Below are positions 50,840 to 63,400 of a stretch of DNA of 64,000 bases, in pieces. Positions within the stretch are counted from its first letter, which is position 1, and each line of letters begins with the position of its first letter. Both the position numbers and the translations under genes were made by a program. The DNA comes from Sorex araneus (taxonomy: Eukaryota > Chordata > Mammalia > Eulipotyphla > Soricidae), in contig NC_073304.1 of assembly GCF_027595985.1 (NCBI RefSeq), forward strand, positions 214,922,500 through 214,986,499. Direction: 5' to 3'. The notes beneath the pieces are model-generated. The model was given only the letters and a program-made list of their open reading frames with translations. It had not been told where the DNA came from and searched no databases.

Positions 50840-51260
50840 GAATGTTTCATTGTAGGACACAGGAGGTTTAAGTACGGCAAAGCCCTTTCATATTGTGATT
50901 TATTTGTCATAAGCAAATAAAATGCGGTTAAGCTGTCTCTTTCTAGACAGACGGCTATTTGCTTATTAAAGTTCCGAGCGAGAGGATTCCGCGCGGTCCG
51001 GCCTCTTTCCTCCCGCTCAAGAAGGTATCGTGTTCCTCTGAGGTGTTTAAGGCTTTAATGAGTCTAATTTTTGGCACAGATGTTTCTGGGTGTTTGCAGG
51101 TTTTCCGAGTATTTTTATATTACAAAGGAGCTAGCCGGTGCCATAGCTCAAACTCTGACAAGCAAATAGATAATCAAGAAGACAAATGGCCTCTTTTGTG
51201 AAGCCCTGCTCCTGTATTAATTTTCATTTTCTTTCTCATAGAAAGTATCGAAAGTACGAC
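50840..51260. promoter_or_regulatory. Candidate conserved element 3' of HOXB4
   Basis: Low-GC block starting about 300 bp after the HOXB4 poly(A) signal, with ATTGTGATTTATTTGTC, AGCAAATAAAATGCGG, GCTTATTAAAG, AGTCTAATTTTTGG and GTATTAATTTTC. Mouse Hoxb4 has a 3' neural enhancer in this region. I found no clear DR5 element here, so assignment is tentative. Confidence 0.4.
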
Positions 51261-54200
51261 TGGGGACCAAATAGCTTTCTGTCTCTGAGGTCCCAGTCAC
51301 CCCTAGAATGGAGTGGGGGAAGGGGCAGGGGGGTTACAGTGACCCTCAGAAGCGCTGTCAGACTTGAGTTGCCTTTGTGCAGCACCCTATGAAAAGTTCT
51401 AAGTCCAACCTTAGGGTCTCTGGTCCTAGGGTGGCCCAGAGTTCAGTCACTCTACGTCCAAAAAGCTTGGGGACTCTGTAATCTGCCATTCAGTCTTTTT
51501 TTTTCCCCTTCCTCTCCCATCTCCCTTCAGAAAATAAAAGTAGCCAATACCACTTCTGCATGTTTTATTGTGAATTTGGGGGTATTCTTTCGGGTTGCAG
51601 CTTTGGGCAGGACCGGGACTCTGGGGTCTGGGGTCCAGAGCGCAAGTAAGGGCAGGGCGATGGGACTGCCGGTTCAATGAGGCCGGGAGAATCGTGAGAC
51701 GGGACCTGGAGGGGAGAGCGGGGAGCTTTGTTTCGGTGGAATCGAATCTCATGTGATGGGGATGGTGGGGAGGGGGTAGTAGAGAGAGAAAATAGTTCTT
51801 AAAAAAGCATATGCCCCCCCCAATGTCTCTATAGAACCAAATCAAAGCTGCAAGTTGGAAGGTATGAATAGAATAAAAAAAGATTTCTATGGTGCTTAAA
51901 GTTCACAGCCATTCTGTGTAGACAAGAGCTAAGAAAAATGTGAGAATTATACAGAAAACCATTAATCACTTCTTTTCTTTAAATACGTATCCTCTCTCCT
52001 TTGTTATTATTCAACAGCAAATCTCTGCAGACCGGCTGTTGGGGGAAAAAAGTGTTAGCCGTCTCTCCCGGATCTGCGAGGGGGAAAAAATTTGGAACCA
52101 TAAAGTTGAAAACTTTTTTCTCTCAGTTTGGAAGAAGCTGTTCATCATGAATGGGATCTTCGGAGCCGGGGCGAGAGGAGGCGAGAGGCGCAAAGGTAAC
52201 AAAGCCCCCGCCTGGGCTGGCTTTTTTTTTTTTTTTTGATTGTTTTATGAGCTCTTTTTACAAGGGAAAGAAGAAACATTCTCTCGCCTCCTTCTTTTTC
52301 TTTTTCAACTATCCTCGCGGCGATTTTATGGTGGACGCTTGGTCCGGTTTGCTGCCTTTTATGATGACTGATGCTTGGCTCAGAGGGAGCGAGGGGCCGC
52401 ACCTGGAGAGTGTTTGAACTGCTTGGAACTGAGGTGTCAGGGCCTCTGAAAAACCCCAGAGAAGAAATGTGTTTGTGAGGCAGCTCAGAGGGTTTTTCTG
52501 GTTTGGGAAATGCAGCGCCTATGTGCCTGTGTGTCTGTGTGCCTGTGTGGGGCCAGGAAGAAGCTCCTGTGGCCTCTGTGATCTGAGACCCCATGAAACT
52601 GCATCGGGACTGGTGTCCCCTGTGTCTATTTACCAGTAAAATGTAGTCACTACTGCCTCCTGAAAGAGTGTACCCCACATTCCACCCCCAGTGCTCCAGC
52701 CTGGGGCAAGTGGGGCTGTGGGTGGATTTCTTCCGTGGGTGTTGTGTTTTCTCCTTTTTGTGTCTTGCTTGGGGTTCTATGCAAATATTTGCAACTCTCC
52801 GGGGCAGAAAATGGCTCCTTTCACGCACAAGGGAGATTTTGTATGTCCACTGCATCTTTTTCTTCCATTCTGCCCCCTTCCCTACTTTCTGGTGACTGGG
52901 GGTTTGGTTTGGTTTTCTTTGGTTGTCTGGACTGGGGTCTCTGTTGGTCCTCTGGGGCTCTCCTTCTGGGGGGGGGAGGGAACCAGTGGGGTCTAAATGT
53001 GCTGGCCCCCTTTCCCTGGGGCTCACTGAGGGTTTGAGGCAAGAGCCTGGCAGCAGAAAGAGTTCATGGAGAGGCCACGTTTTCTAGGCGATTAGCTCAG
53101 TATTCGAACCACAAACTGACCTCGGAAGCCCCTTGACCTCCCTGAGACTGGACATTGTGTGGGCTCTTGCCTCCTGCCCAGGAGGGAGGGCCACACCTCA
53201 GCAGGGAGGGTCCTTGGGGTGTTTCATGTCCGTCTTCTCCACTCCCTTCTAGTTCCCCCCCAACCCCTCATTTGCTCTCATGGAATTTCTGGATTGTTTT
53301 CCTATTATTTTCCATGGAGGGAGACAAAGTATGGACTTTTCAGCTCCTGAGTATAGCAGAGGAAGGATGTGGGGCGCCGGCTGATGTGTCTCTGTGCAGT
53401 ACTGGTTCCCTAGACCAGCTGCCCCTAGAGACAGTAGAAGGAGAGACGGGCAGTAGGTTAAGGGGAACAGGAGTCTCTCCGAAGGAGAGAGAGCGAGAGA
53501 GCGCTCAGCCTCCAGGTCCAGACCCTCAGAGATTAGTGTCCTGTGAGGTCAGTTATCCATATCCATAGCCTGTCAGCCCATTATCTGGTTGGAAGTTCCT
53601 TTGTTTAGGGAGCTATTCCTGTAACTCTTAGACCCTTCGAATCCCTGCTCCCAGTGTAGATCCTCACAGAGCCAGAGCCTCATTACTTCTCTCCTGAAGC
53701 GAGATCTGGGAGGAGAGTCAGTGACCCTGTTAGGACACTTTCAGAGAGAGAGAGAGCTCCACCCTATGAACCAGTTCACAGCAACTTTTTCTTTCATAAA
53801 ATGAGTGGAAAATTTGTTCAGAAGTGGATCCCAAATGTACAGACAACCTTTCTACAATTATTTTCTATTTGCTGAATTTTTAAAGTCTACACCAGCAGCC
53901 AATTGCTTGGTGGTAGGGTGGAGGGGAAAGAGACAGACAGACAGACAGACTCCAGCTGGGAAGAGGAAATGCTCCTTTTGGATGCAGACCAGGACAGACA
54001 AAAATCTTGCTTGGATGTGTGTGGAGTGTTGGTTTGCTTTTTATAAATTGTCTCCTGACATCTGGGGATTGTCCCAAGCAAAAAATAACTGGTGTTGGTT
54101 GGTGTCATCTCCTTTGTTTCTCAGTGGCATAATAAAGTCAAGGGCCAGAGCCCCAGTAAGGAAAGCATGCTAGCAGAAAAGGCAAGCTGCACTGTTCCTG

Positions 54201-54729
54201 GATTGAAAATATTTGGGGTTCTGGGGAAGTGTGCGCCCACTTTTCCCTAAGGGCAGACAACCAATTGTGAACCCTCCATAAGCTCAGCTGATTAAGATTT
54301 GCCAGAGGGGTTTTACAAGCTGCTGTCTGTAATGTGATGATTGGGGTCCAACAAAAAGGGAGAGAGAAGTGAAACAATGGAAAAAGGAAGGTTGGGGTTC
54401 ATTCAAGAGTGTTAGTCCCACAGGGAGAATGGGAAAATACCTCCTTTCCCTTGCTCCGAGACCCCAAAAGCTCCAGAGCTGCGTGCTGCTACAATCCCGT
54501 AGCCCGCTGGGCTCCCTCCTGCAATTTCAGCGGCTGGGCCAGTCTGTACCTTCTAATCTGTTCTTCCCTGAAGTTTCCTTGACCCTCCTCCTTCCCACCG
54601 CCTAGGCCCTGGAGCCCCTCTGAAGCCCCCAGGAGCAGCCCGATGCCCTGGGCAGGGTCTCCCCGGGAAGCAGTGGCCGGGAGGGGGGTCTGGCTGGAAA
54701 GTGGAGTTGGGAAGTTTCCCAGTGTGAGT

Positions 54730-54870
54730 TGAGCGCTGACGGATTTGTGATCGGCCATAAAACTGGCGCGTTCAGATTCGTAAATCAATCTCGCCTTTCT
54801 CACAGTATAAACGTTCACTTTATCGGCAGCAAGAAAGCTCTCAGCTCCAGAGCGGGCGCTTGTTTATTTG
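54730..54870. promoter_or_regulatory. Candidate conserved element with HOX-type sites
   Basis: Contains GGCCATAAAACTGG, GATTCGTAAATCAATC, CAGTATAAACG, CACTTTATCGG and TTGTTTATTTG in an otherwise ordinary stretch. The density of TTTAT/ATAAA and ATCAATC motifs suggests HOX/PBX input. Confidence 0.4.
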
Positions 54871-56819
54871 AACATGGACATTCCCAGGATCCGAAGAGAG
54901 TGTGGGCATTTTTACAGAACGTGCCCGCGTGCCTTCGTGTCATTTTGCTGTTCTTTTTCTTGTCCTTAAAAATATTTTTCCCTTCTCAGAGGATGCTGTT
55001 TTCCCATCCATGCCTCTCTCTCTCTCTGTCTCTCTCTTTCTCTCTCTCTCTCTCTCCTCCTTCCCTTCCCTCTCCCTTCCTCCCTTCTTCCCTTCCTGCT
55101 CTTTTAATGCAGTGTTTTTCTTTGGGGGAACATTTTTAGTGGATTTGGGGGACCAGGGAGTTGCAGGGAGAACGATGTCGGCAACAGGCTGAATTCAATA
55201 CCAGTCTGTGTTTTGTATCTGGACAATCAAAGCCAACTGTCCCCCCCCACACACCCTCCCCTACAGAGTCTGGCCTCAGTGACAGGTCAGGAGGGAGGCC
55301 AGGCTGACCCAGTGCCCTGGCAGGGGTCATGCTGCCCCCTCCACCACCACTCACGGGTGTTGAAATTTCTTCCTGGATTGTTAAGGCAGCTAGTTCGTTC
55401 AGAACCTTCTCCCCACTGAATTGCTTTTGGTTTCAAATCTCCTAGTGATCTGCTGGTATCCTCTCCTTGGCCCCCAGCCCCTGGGGTAGGGATAAACTCC
55501 CTATCCCACATTAGAATTGTTTCCCCCCCTATTTTGCCTGTCTGGCCTGGAGGCCCCAGAGCTGCTGAAGATAAGGCAGGGAGTGAGCGAGCAGCTGGGG
55601 CTTCTTCAGGAATGTCTTTTTAGCTTCTTGCTGCTTTGCCCGGCACCCCCCACACGTCGTGGCCCAAGACTGATTCAACTTGTAACCGGTCTGCTCCTTC
55701 TGGAAGCAAGCTGTTTGCAAGCCTTAAGGACATTTTTGATTTGGGTTTATTTATAGCTGAGGTGAGGGAGTCTGTATACAATTCTCTCTCTAGTCCAGGG
55801 GATGAATTTCTCCCTTAAATCTTTTAATATGCACTCCTCCCCATCTTTCCCCCATTGATCAGTTCCCATTGTCTGCTGATTGGAAGTAGAGGGGACTAAC
55901 ACCTAGGAAATAGGGACTCAGGGCTGCCGTCTGGTCGCCTTCAAAGCTTCCGTTGATGCTCCCCCCTCCTCTAGTTTGCATTTCCCGTTGTCTCTGGAGG
56001 GGGCGGAGGGACAGTGTCCGACCTAGGTAAAGAGAGACTGAGTGCCCACTTCTTTTGTGTAGAACCCTTAGTGTGGGTCTTTGTTTCCTGAGCCCTGCCT
56101 GCAGTGTACTTGCCCGGCCAGTAGAATTGGGCTCCCTAAAATAGTAACAACATAAAGATAAAAGTCCCCCTTGTGGTTATTCTCAACTCTGGTAGTGCCA
56201 GAGACATTTCTTTACTGTGTTTCTCTTCTGCCCCTTCAAAATGTGCCAGAAGAGATCAGAAAGAGAAAGTCAGAAACCTTAGTCCTTACACACATATATG
56301 ACAGGGACTTAGGAACTGGTCCCGTTAGCAGTGTTGTTGGCCATTTAGGAAAAGGGGAAGTGGGTCCCACTAAAATAAATCCCCCATGAGTGAAGAAGAG
56401 AAAGGAGTGTGTATATGTGGTGGCTAGGGGTGGGGGGAATCTTCATCTTAAAGACTGCAGAGAGAATGGGAAGCTTGGGAAACCAGGGGCTTGGAGAAGG
56501 GCTCCGCGCCCACCCCACCCCCAACCCCAGACGCCCCTGCAGACTATTTCTGCACCTCCATGAACTAAGCAGAAGCAGGAGAAGAAGGGAGAGAGGAGAG
56601 GTGGGCTCTGGGTAAGTGTGTGTCTGGGGGTGGGGTGGGAGTTAGGGAACTGTGTGTATATCCAGGAGGTATACCTCTGAGTGTGGGAGAGAGAGAGAGA
56701 GAACTCGCTACTGTTCCATTGGTGGGTCGGGGGGAACCTCTTTTGCAGGAAAATTTCTCCTCTTGAAGGGGAAGGTCATAGTGGTCCTTTGAGCCTGAAA
56801 TCGAAAGACCCCCTTCCCC

Positions 56820-57180
56820 CTCCTGGTCACGTGATTCATTAAATAATTAATGCCGAGGTTGCAGAATAGATATGTATTCGTCAGGAAAATCGCAGGCTCG
56901 GTCTCCCTGTTTCTGACGAGCAATTCAACTGTCCTTTGAAAAACAAGCCTGTACCCCGAGAAAAAAAAAGAGAGAGGGAGAGAGAGAGAGGGAGAGAGAG
57001 AGAGAGAGAAAGAGAGGGAGGCAGCAATAAAACAGCCCCGCAGCCGGAGCCACACCGCGGGCTGGGGTATTGTAAGTAGAAGGGGTTTCTCACTACCTAC
57101 CGCGTCTTCTATGTCCATGTAAATTTATTGTTTGTTATTAATGTTATTGTCGTAAAATGTGACAAATAGCCATCTTCATT
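56820..57180. promoter_or_regulatory. Candidate promoter/enhancer with E-box and (GA)n
   Basis: CACGTG (56828-56833) is directly followed by ATTCATTAAATAATTAATG; a purine repeat lies at 56960-57020, and then TTTATTGTTTGTTATTAATG. The combination resembles the HOXB5 upstream region (CACGTGATTC occurs in both) and could be a HOXB3 upstream promoter. Transcript data would be needed. Confidence 0.4.
56960..57020. repeat. (GA)n-rich purine tract
   Basis: About 60 bp of A run followed by GAGA/GGGAGA repeats. Confidence 0.9.
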
Positions 57181-57345
57181 TCCTGCCATTTCTCTTCACA
57201 CAGTGCTCTGTGTGTTTATACCCATTGAGGCATTGCATAGAGATTTTAGGAATATTCCTCTTCTCTCTCCCTCTCCCTCTCCTCCAACCTTTTTCTTGAT
57301 TTATAGCAATATGGGTGTCAGCTTCTCGGCCGGCGTGCCAGCCAT

Positions 57346-57370
57346 TGTGTGTGTGTGTGTGTGTGTGCGC
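57346..57370. repeat. (TG)n microsatellite
   Basis: Short TG repeat ending in TGCGCGCGG, a potential Z-DNA-type alternation. Confidence 0.9.
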
Positions 57371-57539
57371 GCGGACGCGTGTATGTGAGCGCCCGCGTGT
57401 GTTTGTGAGTGAGTTGTGTTGTTTATGGCCATGTCTTCGATAAATCATTTCTCACGGAAAATGATGTGGAAGCTGGGCTGTTGCTGCGGCCGGGAGAGAG
57501 TTGCTTTCAGAGGCACTTCCTCCCTCGCTGCTCTGCTCC

Positions 57540-57760
57540 CAGGAGTTGGTTATTTCAGACGATTTACAGTAATATATCAGCAGTTAATATGAAAGCTCTA
57601 TAGCTGGAGGTCTTAAATTACAGCATCTGTGATTATCAATTAAGGCGAGATTTGTATAAATTTGGTAAACCAGAAATGCCTCATTGGCATATAAACCCAG
57701 TCAAAGACCACGACCTAATATAAAAATTATATTTGCGAGCCTGAGAGAGCCAACATTCTT
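57540..57760. promoter_or_regulatory. AT-rich candidate enhancer
   Basis: About 220 bp with GATTTACAGTAATATATC, CAGTTAATATG, TGATTATCAATTAAGG, TTGTATAAATTTGG and AAAATTATATTTGCG. It is sharply lower in GC than both flanks. It also has CATTGGCATATAAACC, which could be a CCAAT/TATA pair on the + strand (CATATAAA at about 57688). Confidence 0.45.
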
Positions 57761-59098
57761 GCAGCAGCAGCAGACCGAGCTCTGTTTCTCAGTGCTTTCC
57801 CTCCAGGAGTCTGCTCGCGCCGACTCTGCTCCAGCCTAGAGCCAGGAATCCAACTCCGAAGGCAGCAGGAGCCTGGCAGGGGGGCAGGAGAGGTGGAAGC
57901 AGAGGGGGAGATGCCTGGAGTTGGAGGCAAAGATTTTTTTGTGATCGATGGAAACCAAATCTGAGTTCCCTGTCCTGGGACTGGGCAGGAGGGACTCCAT
58001 TGAGAGCAGGGCAGTCTAGTATAGGGGGATCTATGTGGAAAGCAATGCTGAGGGGTGAGAAGGAGCTATCCAAATTGGGGAGACAATGGAGAGAGAGGGT
58101 GAAGGGCAGAGAGAGGAGCTAATAAGCCCTGGCTCCCCACCCTCCTGGCTAACAAAACAAGGAAATGAATTCACACCCCAGTAGCCTTCCTTCGACCTCC
58201 TGAAACAAAGAAAGTTTCCTCAGTAGCAGGGGACTCTGTGTTTGGGGGTGAATGCAGGGGAAAGTTCTCTAAGTTTTTCTAGAAAAGCAATGTTTTGAGA
58301 GTCAGGTGTTTCCAGAAAGTTGGAGCATTTTCCTTAAGTTTCCAAACCCAAGAAAGAGCACATGGGGAACAGACTACTAGGAGTAGAGAATTGAAAACTT
58401 TTCCCTGGGGTCTCTGGGTCTCCTGTGGGATGGGGGGAGGTCTGTCTTTCCCCTTTATAAAAAGTCTGCTGGCATGGAGCAAATCAGGATGGCTTCTGGA
58501 AACATTCTGCCCTGCACCCCAAAGTTGTGATGGATGAGGGGCAGAGGTCCAGAACCTTTGCCAAGTCCTGCTCTGGCTCTTGGCTTCGCCTTCCCGGGCT
58601 GGAGCTCAGCCAACTGACTTTATTGCCACTATTATCTGTGATATTTAACTCTGTCTACTAGTGTAAACCTTTGAGTAAGAAAGTGAGAGTGATGCCCTTG
58701 CCCAGGTGTTAATTATTCATGGCATCAGTGTGAGTGGCAGCATAGGCCCAGCCCTGGCAGTGGGGTGGGCATTGGCTCCCAGGAGTTCCTCAACAGGGCA
58801 CTGAGCACTCCTGTCCTTGCTAACAGGCCACTAGACTGGGCAGGTGGTGGTGGTGGTGGGGGGGGGTGTGGGCAAAACCTTCCAGTGGGTCAGTCTGGGT
58901 TGAAAACGGTTGAGGGAGAAAAGGAGGCCAAGATCCTATACTGGGTTGTGTGTGTATGTCTGGGGAAGGGGGAGCATTTCTAGCTTTGTCAAAGGAACAG
59001 GGGAGAGTCTGGATTTGGGGGCAATTTTTGCAGGGCTTGGGAGGTAGGAGGTGTGTGGGAAAGGCTGGAGAAGCCAGCAAGATATTTGAAGGGTAAGA

Positions 59099-59270
59099 GG
59101 GCCCCATATAGATAGTACAGTGGGTAAGGTGCTTGCCTTGCACTTGACTCACAGGGTTTCAATCCCTAGCACCCAAGATGGTCCCCTGAATGTTCCAGGA
59201 GTGACCCCTGAGCATTGAACCAGGAGTAAGCTCTTAGCACCACAGAATGTGACCTTATAGAAAAAGACCT
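59099..59270 (+). mobile_element. tRNA-derived SINE, shrew-like
   Basis: The head has RNA polymerase III boxes: A box TAGTACAGTGGGTAAGG (59113-59129) and B box GGTTTCAATCC (59155-59165), with normal tRNA spacing. The body (GATGGTCCCCTGAATG..., AGGAGTGACCCCTGAGCATT, CCAGGAGTAAGCTCTTAG) resembles, from memory, the abundant SINEs of shrews. A short A-rich tail ends near 59266. Divergence from the remembered consensus indicates an old copy. It is the only interspersed repeat I could recognise in the window. Confidence 0.75.
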
Positions 59271-61229
59271 GAAGGATAGGGGGTTCCAAACTGTCCAGGC
59301 TCCCTTCTTGAGTTTTTGAGAACACCCCCATACACACAAAGTGGGGGAGGCAAGTAGCTCCCTTGCCCTTACCTGAGAGTGGGGTTTGTGCGTGATGGCC
59401 TGGAGAGGGCAATCTGCTCTGGAATCTTACGGCAGAACCCCGAAACCCTCAAGGAAGAAAGGATGACTTTTTCCTTAGGAAAAAGAAGTATGGGGTTTTT
59501 CTGCCTCTGTGTCAGCCCTTTTATTGGGGAGAAGGGACAGGGGGACTAAAAGAAGCCAAAGACCCTACCCTTTGGGAACAGAAAAGAGGGAGTCAATGCT
59601 GCACCCCTGTCCCTGGTGTTTCTAACTCCTCCCCCTCCTCTACCTCCACTCCTGCTGTCTCTGTGATGTGGAAGCCCAATCCCCCTCTTTTCCACTCTTT
59701 TCTCTCAGCCCCCTTCAGGTCTTTGTCTCTCTAGCCCTGTGGATACTCCCTCCCCTTCCTTTCCCCAACTCACACAGACTCTTCCCCAGGAGACAAAAGC
59801 CCTGAGACCATCTCTCTCCACCATTAGCTTTTCTTTGCTTGCTGGCCCCTTGTGAGGCCTGGTTCTCTCCATCGGGCACATAGATCCACCTCTCAAATCA
59901 GCAAATTTGCGAAGACCAGGTGTTGTTTTAGATACACAAGACATTTGTTTCCTTTAGCCACAAAGCCCCTTGCCTCTTGCCAGTCCCACACACAGGCATG
60001 CAAGCCCCCTCCTCACCCGTGTGTTTTTGTGTTGGTCAGGGGATGGGGTAGGTTGCAATTTGATGGAAAGGGGTTGAGGAAAGCTGCTGACAGTCTTCTC
60101 CACAGACTCTTCTCCACTCTCTTGCCATAACCTCAATCACAGACCTTGTACCTGCCAAGCGGACTGTAGCGCTGTCATGGTTAGAGGGCATGGGTAGGAA
60201 AGTGAGGGGCCAGGGAGCAGGAAAACAGAGGTCTCTGGTGAGAATGCCAGTGCTGGGGGCTCTCTCTGGAGTGGGGAATCAAGACTGGGCCCAAGGAGAG
60301 GATAGCAGGGAGAGTGAGTGGAGACTAAAGGCAGAGCAGATGCGAGGCTCTTCTAGGGGCTCTGCAAACACACACAGAGAGTTAAGTGAGAAGGAACATG
60401 GAAAGGAAATTGCTCAAGGTGGGGGGCTCTCTGTAGAAAAGAGTGTCTCTCTGATAGAAGGGTGGATTCCCCCTCTGAGAAAGGACTCAAGATCCTTTGG
60501 GACTCTGCAGTGCCCCCAAGGAGGAAAGACGCAGCCCAGTCAGCGAGCCCAAAGGGATTTCTGGAGACAACCCTCCCCCCCACCCCCAAGCCCCTCTGCC
60601 AGGCTCAATTCAGAGGCACAGAGAGGCAGAGTGAGAAGACAAAGAGAGAAAGGTAGGGAGAGGCGAGAGGATTGGATGAGGAGTGGGGGCAGGCACAGAG
60701 GGGTGAGGGGTGGGGGTTCTGGGAGCTCCTTTTTCCCAAAGCAGCTGCCCCAAAGCTGAGGCCAACCCACAGGCCCCTGTGGCTCTGTGGGCCCAGGATG
60801 GGGAGATCCAAAAGCAGCCTTGAGGCAGCTGGGGAGGACCTGAGGTGGCAGGGAAAGGCCAGGATGTCCTGGGCATGTCACTCTCCTCTGCCATCCTCAA
60901 TAACTTATAGGTTGGGACTGCCCCAGACAGAATTATGGCCTGGATGGCCGTAGCTGGAGTCTGCTCCCACACCTGAACCTTAGGGCCTATCTTCTCCTTC
61001 CTGGGTTTGGTCTCTTCTTTCCCGTTGGGGATGGAAAGAAGGGAATCCCCGGGGCCTCAGAACTTTCCCTTTCACCTCCAATCCGCACCCTCCCCTAATA
61101 CTCTCCGGAATGGATGCGACCCTCACTAATCTCCTCCTTTCCCCATCTTTCAGGAAAGAAAAGGAAAAGGGGCAAGAAAGTTGCTACCAAGCTAAGCAGC
61201 TTTAGAAAACTCCAGGGAAAATGGAAAAG

Positions 61230-62060
61230 GCAAACCACTTGGCCTTCCCCGTCCCTCCCGTTGTCCCCCCTCGCCGCCCCGGGCCCTACTCCCTGCACCC
61301 CGCACCGCCCCCCTCACCCCCGTCCCGTCCAGCCCAGAACTCTCTCCCTTCCCCGCCCTGCCGGGCCGGACATATGGAACCCATTTCGCTAGTGACATTG
61401 AAGAGCCGCCGGTGCGCCCGCCTTCCGCCATGGCGCCCCCGCACCCCCCGCGCCTCGCGGGCCCCAGCCAGTCGCTGTGCCTCTCGCCGGGCCACTCGGC
61501 CGGTTCTCAAAGCCCCCAGCCCCGCGCTCCGTGCCGAGCCCGCCCGGCTCCCCGCAGCCGCGCGCCGGCCCCGGGCAACGGGGAGCCCGGGCTCCTCCGG
61601 AAAGGGGCGCCGACCGCGCCCCGAGTGCAGCATCCGCGCGCCTCGCCCGCCCCGCGGCCGCGAAGGGCGAACAAAGCCGGGGGCGGGGGCGGGGGCGGGG
61701 TGGGGGCGCGCTTCCGGGCCGCTCCCCGGGCTCGGCGGGGCGCTCCCGGGCGGCTGGGGGTGAGCCGAGCGGGATGCGGCCGGCCGCCGAGCCCCAGCCG
61801 GGGCCCACCGACCCGGGCCTGGCAGTAGGCTCCCGCGCGCCCCCGGCTCCGGGCCGCCCGCCGCTGCCCGGGCCCTAGCGGGAGACGCGCACAGGTAAGC
61901 CGGGACGCCTGGCTGGGGCGAGAGCCCGGGGTGGCCGCCCCGCTGGCCTGTCTCCTGGTCCCGAAGAGTTTGGATCCGGAAGACAAAGGTGCGCCAGTCC
62001 CGAAGGCGGGCCGGGGGGCAGAGCGGGGAGCGGGAGTCGGGCGCGCTGGGCAGTGGGGCA
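61230..62060. promoter_or_regulatory. CpG island upstream of HOXB3
   Basis: About 0.8 kb of CpG-dense sequence with G-run (quadruplex-type) repeats at 61678-61706 and a perfect splice donor, CAG|GTAAGC, at 61894/61895. It is a good candidate for a HOXB3 5' non-coding exon and promoter on the + strand. Open frames here are Pro/Arg/Gly-rich and compositional. Confidence 0.5.
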
Positions 62061-63099
62061 GGGCAGTGTGCACCCGATCGGGATTAGGAGACCCGCTCAG
62101 GAAGGGTGGAGAACTCTCCAGGGGAGGCGGGAGCTGTGCTTCCAGTGGGAAAGGAGAGGGGCATGTGCTGGTGGACGGGGGGCCTCCTGCGCCCCGCTCC
62201 CACCGTCCAGCTGCCACCATGATCCAGCCGTTTAGCACCTAGAGGGTTATTTGAAGACGAAACTACAAGGGCTTGCGCTGAGGCCGGGTGTTAAACTGAG
62301 AAGGTAGAAGAGTGGGTGATTTATGGCTTCGGAGAAGCTGTGTTTACTCCCTGCCTGCTCTGGAAACCAAAAACCAAACAGAGTAGAGGCGGGAGAAGCC
62401 CCACTCCTTCCAGAGGGAGTGATGCCAGGTTGATTCTCTGGGATTTATTTTCCCAGTTGTGGGGGAGAGGGTGGGAACTGTCCGTTAGCTGGCTCAGAAC
62501 GTGGCAAGTCTGTGGGAGGCGGTGTGTACCAGTCTGCACCTCTTATAGGTGTATTGGGAAATTGTGCACGTGTGCCCAAGTTGGGGTGTGTGGGTGCAAC
62601 ACTGCTTTGGAAACAGGCACCCAGGGTGCCAGCCCAGAGGCATAGTCTTTGGTCCCACCAGTTTTGGACACACTTTGCTGCCCCTGCTTTTACCTCTCTG
62701 CGGTGCTCCTTCCCTCCTGCCTGTGGTTTCTTGCCTCCCACAGTCACGCACTGTAGCGCCCACATGGCCTGGTCCCTGGCTCTTGGCCTCTGTGTGCCAT
62801 CTGCCCACACAGCCTGGTCTTCACTTTGAACCTTTAACTTTGTTTCGGGAGACTGCGGATTGTATTACTGAGCCCGACTGTGTGGGAAGGGGAAGAGAAG
62901 AGGAGCAAAGAAAGGCCCGGGATGGTAGGGACTGTCCTTTGGCTTGAGGCTGGACCCTGCAGACTTGAGTCCCATCATTACAGCTCAACTTCTCTTTCAC
63001 CCCCATCTCCGCTGGGGAGGAAGACAAGTGAGCACAAAGGAAACGAAGTCAGAGAACTGGTGCTGCCAATGGGGGTGGGAGAAAAATATTTTGACCCCC

Positions 63100-63400
63100 A
63101 GATAGTTATTTCCGCAGGCCAACTGGTGGCTCTTGCATTTCTGTCCAGACGCCTGGCTTTGCCTGGAAATTGTTTTGCATTAAATTTTCTCAGCCGCAGA
63201 ATTATCTTTCCTCGCCTCCAGCTAAACTTGCATTTTTCCACCAGACACTTGGGCCCCGCACCAATGAAATCTGAGAGGAAGCGGCTGGGCCCTAAGTGGC
63301 CGTAATTTAATTGATTTTATCATAAATCATCAACTTGATGAAGAACCCGAGGTTTCAGTGAAGTAAATTGATATTAATGGGAGTTTCTTGAAATGCAAAC
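63100..63400. promoter_or_regulatory. Candidate conserved enhancer with PBX-HOX composite sites
   Basis: Includes GCATTAAATTTTC, CCGTAATTTAATTG, TGATTTTAT at 63312-63320 and ATAAATCA at 63322-63329 (the complement, TGATTTAT, is a PBX-HOX composite motif), and AATTGATATTAATGGG. The low GC and motif density stand out from the flanks. Confidence 0.45.

Noticed and set aside
52145-53026. 293-codon minus-strand frame 3' of HOXB4
   Set aside because: Low-complexity segments, no domain, no splice or start context supporting a gene.
53118-53142. Two TGACCT half-sites
   Set aside because: Spacing is 11 bp, not a DR1-DR5 arrangement.
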